From: an uncultured Clostridia bacterium
GTDB lineage: Bacteria; Bacillota; Clostridia; Christensenellales; Borkfalkiaceae
Direction: 5' to 3'
NCBI GenBank assembly: GCA_934278995.1
Contig: CAKQWM010000001.1
Span: 310,001-374,000, forward strand
Length of the DNA: 64,000 nt
A program made the position numbers and the translations under genes. Below the pieces are notes generated by a model. That model saw nothing but the letters and a program-made list of their open reading frames with translations. It had not been told where the DNA came from and searched no databases. Position 1 is the first letter of the stretch; each line of letters opens with the position of its first letter. Below are positions 62,155 to 64,000 of this stretch, piece by piece.

Positions 62155-64000
62155 ATGTACACGGTAGTAAAAAGAGACGGAAAAGTAGTTGATTTCGACA
62201 TTTCAAAAATTACGTCGGCTATTCAAAAAGCCTTTGATGCGGTCGGCAAAGATTATCACCCCGGCGTGATAGACTTGCTTGCGCTGAACGTTACGTCGGA
62301 TTTTTCAAATAAAATTAAAAACGGCAAAGTCGCCGTGGAAGATATTCAGGACAGCGTGGAAACGGTGCTTATCAAAGCAGGTTACGGCGACGTAGCGAAG
62401 TCTTATATTTTGTACCGCAAACAGCGCGAAAAAATTCGTAATATGAAGGCGACCATGCTTGACTATAAAGCGATAGTTGACGGGTATCTGAACGTTGCCG
62501 ACTGGCGTGTAAAGGAAAATTCCACGGTAACTTATTCGGTCGGCGGTTTGATTTTATCTAACTCCGGCGCGATAACGGCAAACTATTGGCTTTCGGAAAT
62601 TTACGATCAGGAAATCGCGGACGCGCACAGAAACGCAGATATACATATTCACGATTTATCTATGCTTACGGGATACTGCGCGGGTTGGTCGCTCCGTCAA
62701 CTCATCAAAGAGGGTTTGGGCGGCGTAACGGGTAAAATAACGTCGTCTCCGGCAAGTCACCTTGCAACGCTTTGCAACCAGATGGTCAATTTTTTGGGCA
62801 TCATGCAAAACGAATGGGCGGGCGCTCAGGCGTTTTCTTCCTTCGATACCTATCTTGCTCCGTTCGTAAAAGCGGATAACCTTAGTTATCGGGAAGTAAA
62901 AAAAGCAATCGAATCTTTTATTTACGGCGTAAACACGCCGAGTCGCTGGGGTACGCAGGCTCCGTTTTCCAACGTAACGCTCGATTGGGAGGTTCCTAAC
63001 GATTTAGCCGAACTTAACGCAATCGTCGGCGGAAAGGAAATGGACTTCAAATACAAAGATTGCAAAAAAGAAATGGATATGGTGAACAAAGCCTTTATCG
63101 AAGTAATGATAGAAGGCGACGCCAACGGCAGAGGTTTCCAGTATCCTATTCCTACCTACTCCATAACGCGTGATTTCGATTGGTCGGAAACCGAAAACAA
63201 CAAATTGTTGTTTGAAATGGCTGCAAAATACGGCACACCCTATTTTTCAAACTATATAAACAGCGATATGCAACCGAGCGACGTAAGGTCGATGTGTTGC
63301 AGGCTCCGTCTCGATTTAAGAGAACTCCGTAAAAAATCGGGCGGGTTCTTCGGCAGCGGGGAAAACACGGGTTCTATCGGCGTCGTAACGATAAATATGC
63401 CGAGAATCGCTTATCTGTCGGAAAACGAAGAAGAATTCTACAAACGCCTCGATAAACTTATGGACGTTTCCGCAAGGTCCTTAAAAACCAAGCGTACGGT
63501 CATAACCAAACTTATGGAAGAAGGCTTATATCCTTACACCAAACGTTATTTAGGTACTTTCAACAACCATTTCTCCACGATAGGATTAGTCGGTATGAAC
63601 GAAGCCTGCCTCAACGCAAAGTGGATAGGAGAAGACTTAACTAACGAAACCGCGCAGAAGTTTACAAAGGAAGTTTTAACCCACATGCGCGAAAAACTTT
63701 CCGACTATCAGGAGGCTTACGGCGACCTTTATAATTTAGAGGCTACTCCTGCGGAATCGACTTCATATCGTCTTGCAAAGCACGACAAAGAGCGTTACCC
63801 CGACATTATAACCGCGAACGAAAACGGCACGCCTTATTATACCAACAGTTCTCATCTTCCCGTAGGATATACCGACGACGTTTTTTCCGCCTTGAAGATT
63901 CAGGACGAATTGCAGACTTTATATACTTCCGGTACGGTTTTCCACGCCTTTTTGGGAGAAAAATTGCCCGATTGGAAGGCTGCCGCGACCTTGGTCAGAA
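62155..64000 (+). CDS. nrdD: Anaerobic ribonucleoside-triphosphate reductase (partial, 3' end off window)
   Basis: The frame is open from ATG 62155 (AAGGAG 6 bases upstream) to the end of the window, 615 codons so far. An ATP-cone domain fills about residues 1-95 (VVKRDGKVVDFDISKI), which gives allosteric dATP control. The catalytic-domain start shows GYCAGWSLRQL and NVTLDWEVP. The glycyl-radical motif at the C-terminus lies outside. It reduces ribonucleotides to deoxyribonucleotides without oxygen and needs NrdG. Confidence 0.96.
   Translation, partial: MYTVVKRDGKVVDFDISKITSAIQKAFDAVGKDYHPGVIDLLALNVTSDFSNKIKNGKVAVEDIQDSVETVLIKAGYGDVAKSYILYRKQREKIRNMKATMLDYKAIVDGYLNVADWRVKENSTVTYSVGGLILSNSGAITANYWLSEIYDQEIADAHRNADIHIHDLSMLTGYCAGWSLRQLIKEGLGGVTGKITSSPASHLATLCNQMVNFLGIMQNEWAGAQAFSSFDTYLAPFVKADNLSYREVKKAIESFIYGVNTPSRWGTQAPFSNVTLDWEVPNDLAELNAIVGGKEMDFKYKDCKKEMDMVNKAFIEVMIEGDANGRGFQYPIPTYSITRDFDWSETENNKLLFEMAAKYGTPYFSNYINSDMQPSDVRSMCCRLRLDLRELRKKSGGFFGSGENTGSIGVVTINMPRIAYLSENEEEFYKRLDKLMDVSARSLKTKRTVITKLMEEGLYPYTKRYLGTFNNHFSTIGLVGMNEACLNAKWIGEDLTNETAQKFTKEVLTHMREKLSDYQEAYGDLYNLEATPAESTSYRLAKHDKERYPDIITANENGTPYYTNSSHLPVGYTDDVFSALKIQDELQTLYTSGTVFHAFLGEKLPDWKAAATLVR

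Noticed and set aside
1..64000. CRISPR arrays, tRNA and rRNA genes
   Set aside because: No regularly spaced direct repeats and no cloverleaf or rRNA-like segments were seen by eye; the ten-copy repeat is irregularly scattered and is not a CRISPR.

Overview
The window looks like a chromosome segment of an anaerobic, spore-forming Bacillota (class Clostridia; Christensenellales-like gut lineages are a guess). This rests on AGGAGG-type ribosome sites, consensus sigma-A promoters, a SpoIIE phosphatase, a class III (anaerobic) ribonucleotide reductase, an LplABC-type sugar transporter with MsmX-like ATPases, and A/T-rich intergenic DNA. No rRNA, tRNA or CRISPR was seen. The species cannot be named from the sequence alone.

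Layout. (1) 1 to about 6400: the right end of a prophage carrying a complete diversity-generating retroelement (DGR). It holds avd (45-461), a template repeat (493-595), the reverse transcriptase (751-1845) and a C-type-lectin-like target gene (1805-3544) whose variable repeat (2457-2559) differs from the template at 14 adenines and only one other base. Four small phage genes and a strong terminator (6305-6343) follow. (2) 6386-10225: a giant Cys-rich surface-type protein with no start signals or signal peptide, probably decapitated by the prophage. (3) 10464-17900: methylglyoxal synthase, a short LacI regulator, a SipW-like signal peptidase, a one-TM miniprotein, spoIIE and an M6 metalloprotease with a frameshifted tail. 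(4) 17915-50705: a large pectin/uronate locus. (5) 51270-58818: a nucleoside-catabolism operon (transporter, deoC, deoD, deoB, cdd, pdp, tdk, ppa) whose leader carries a 293-bp MITE-like element. (6) 58827-60878: an FmdB-like zinc ribbon and an SF2 helicase on the minus strand. (7) 61173-64000: nrdG and nrdD, with a tandem NrdR operator upstream of nrdD; nrdD runs off the window.

How the pectin locus works together. A secreted PL9 pectate lyase (47061-50705) and a lipoprotein with duplicated modules act outside. The ABC importer (32838-36987, ATPases at 25434 and 38241) takes in oligogalacturonides. Cytoplasmic pectin methylesterase, GH28, GH105 and GH4 alpha-galacturonidase, none with a visible signal peptide, finish them. 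Galacturonate goes through UxaC, UxaB and UxaA; unsaturated uronate goes through KduI and KduD. Both meet at KDG, then KdgK and Eda give pyruvate and glyceraldehyde-3-phosphate. An OadB/OadG pair suggests a sodium-pumping decarboxylase using the resulting C4 acids. Four small multi-TM proteins of unknown function are interleaved with the transporter genes.

Non-coding structure worth noting: a short repeat (consensus CTATAAGCCCGTTATCG, either orientation) sits just 3' of ten genes; two genes (the LacI regulator and the M6 protease) have consensus promoters placing +1 exactly on the start codon; and two related copies of a MITE-like element are present.
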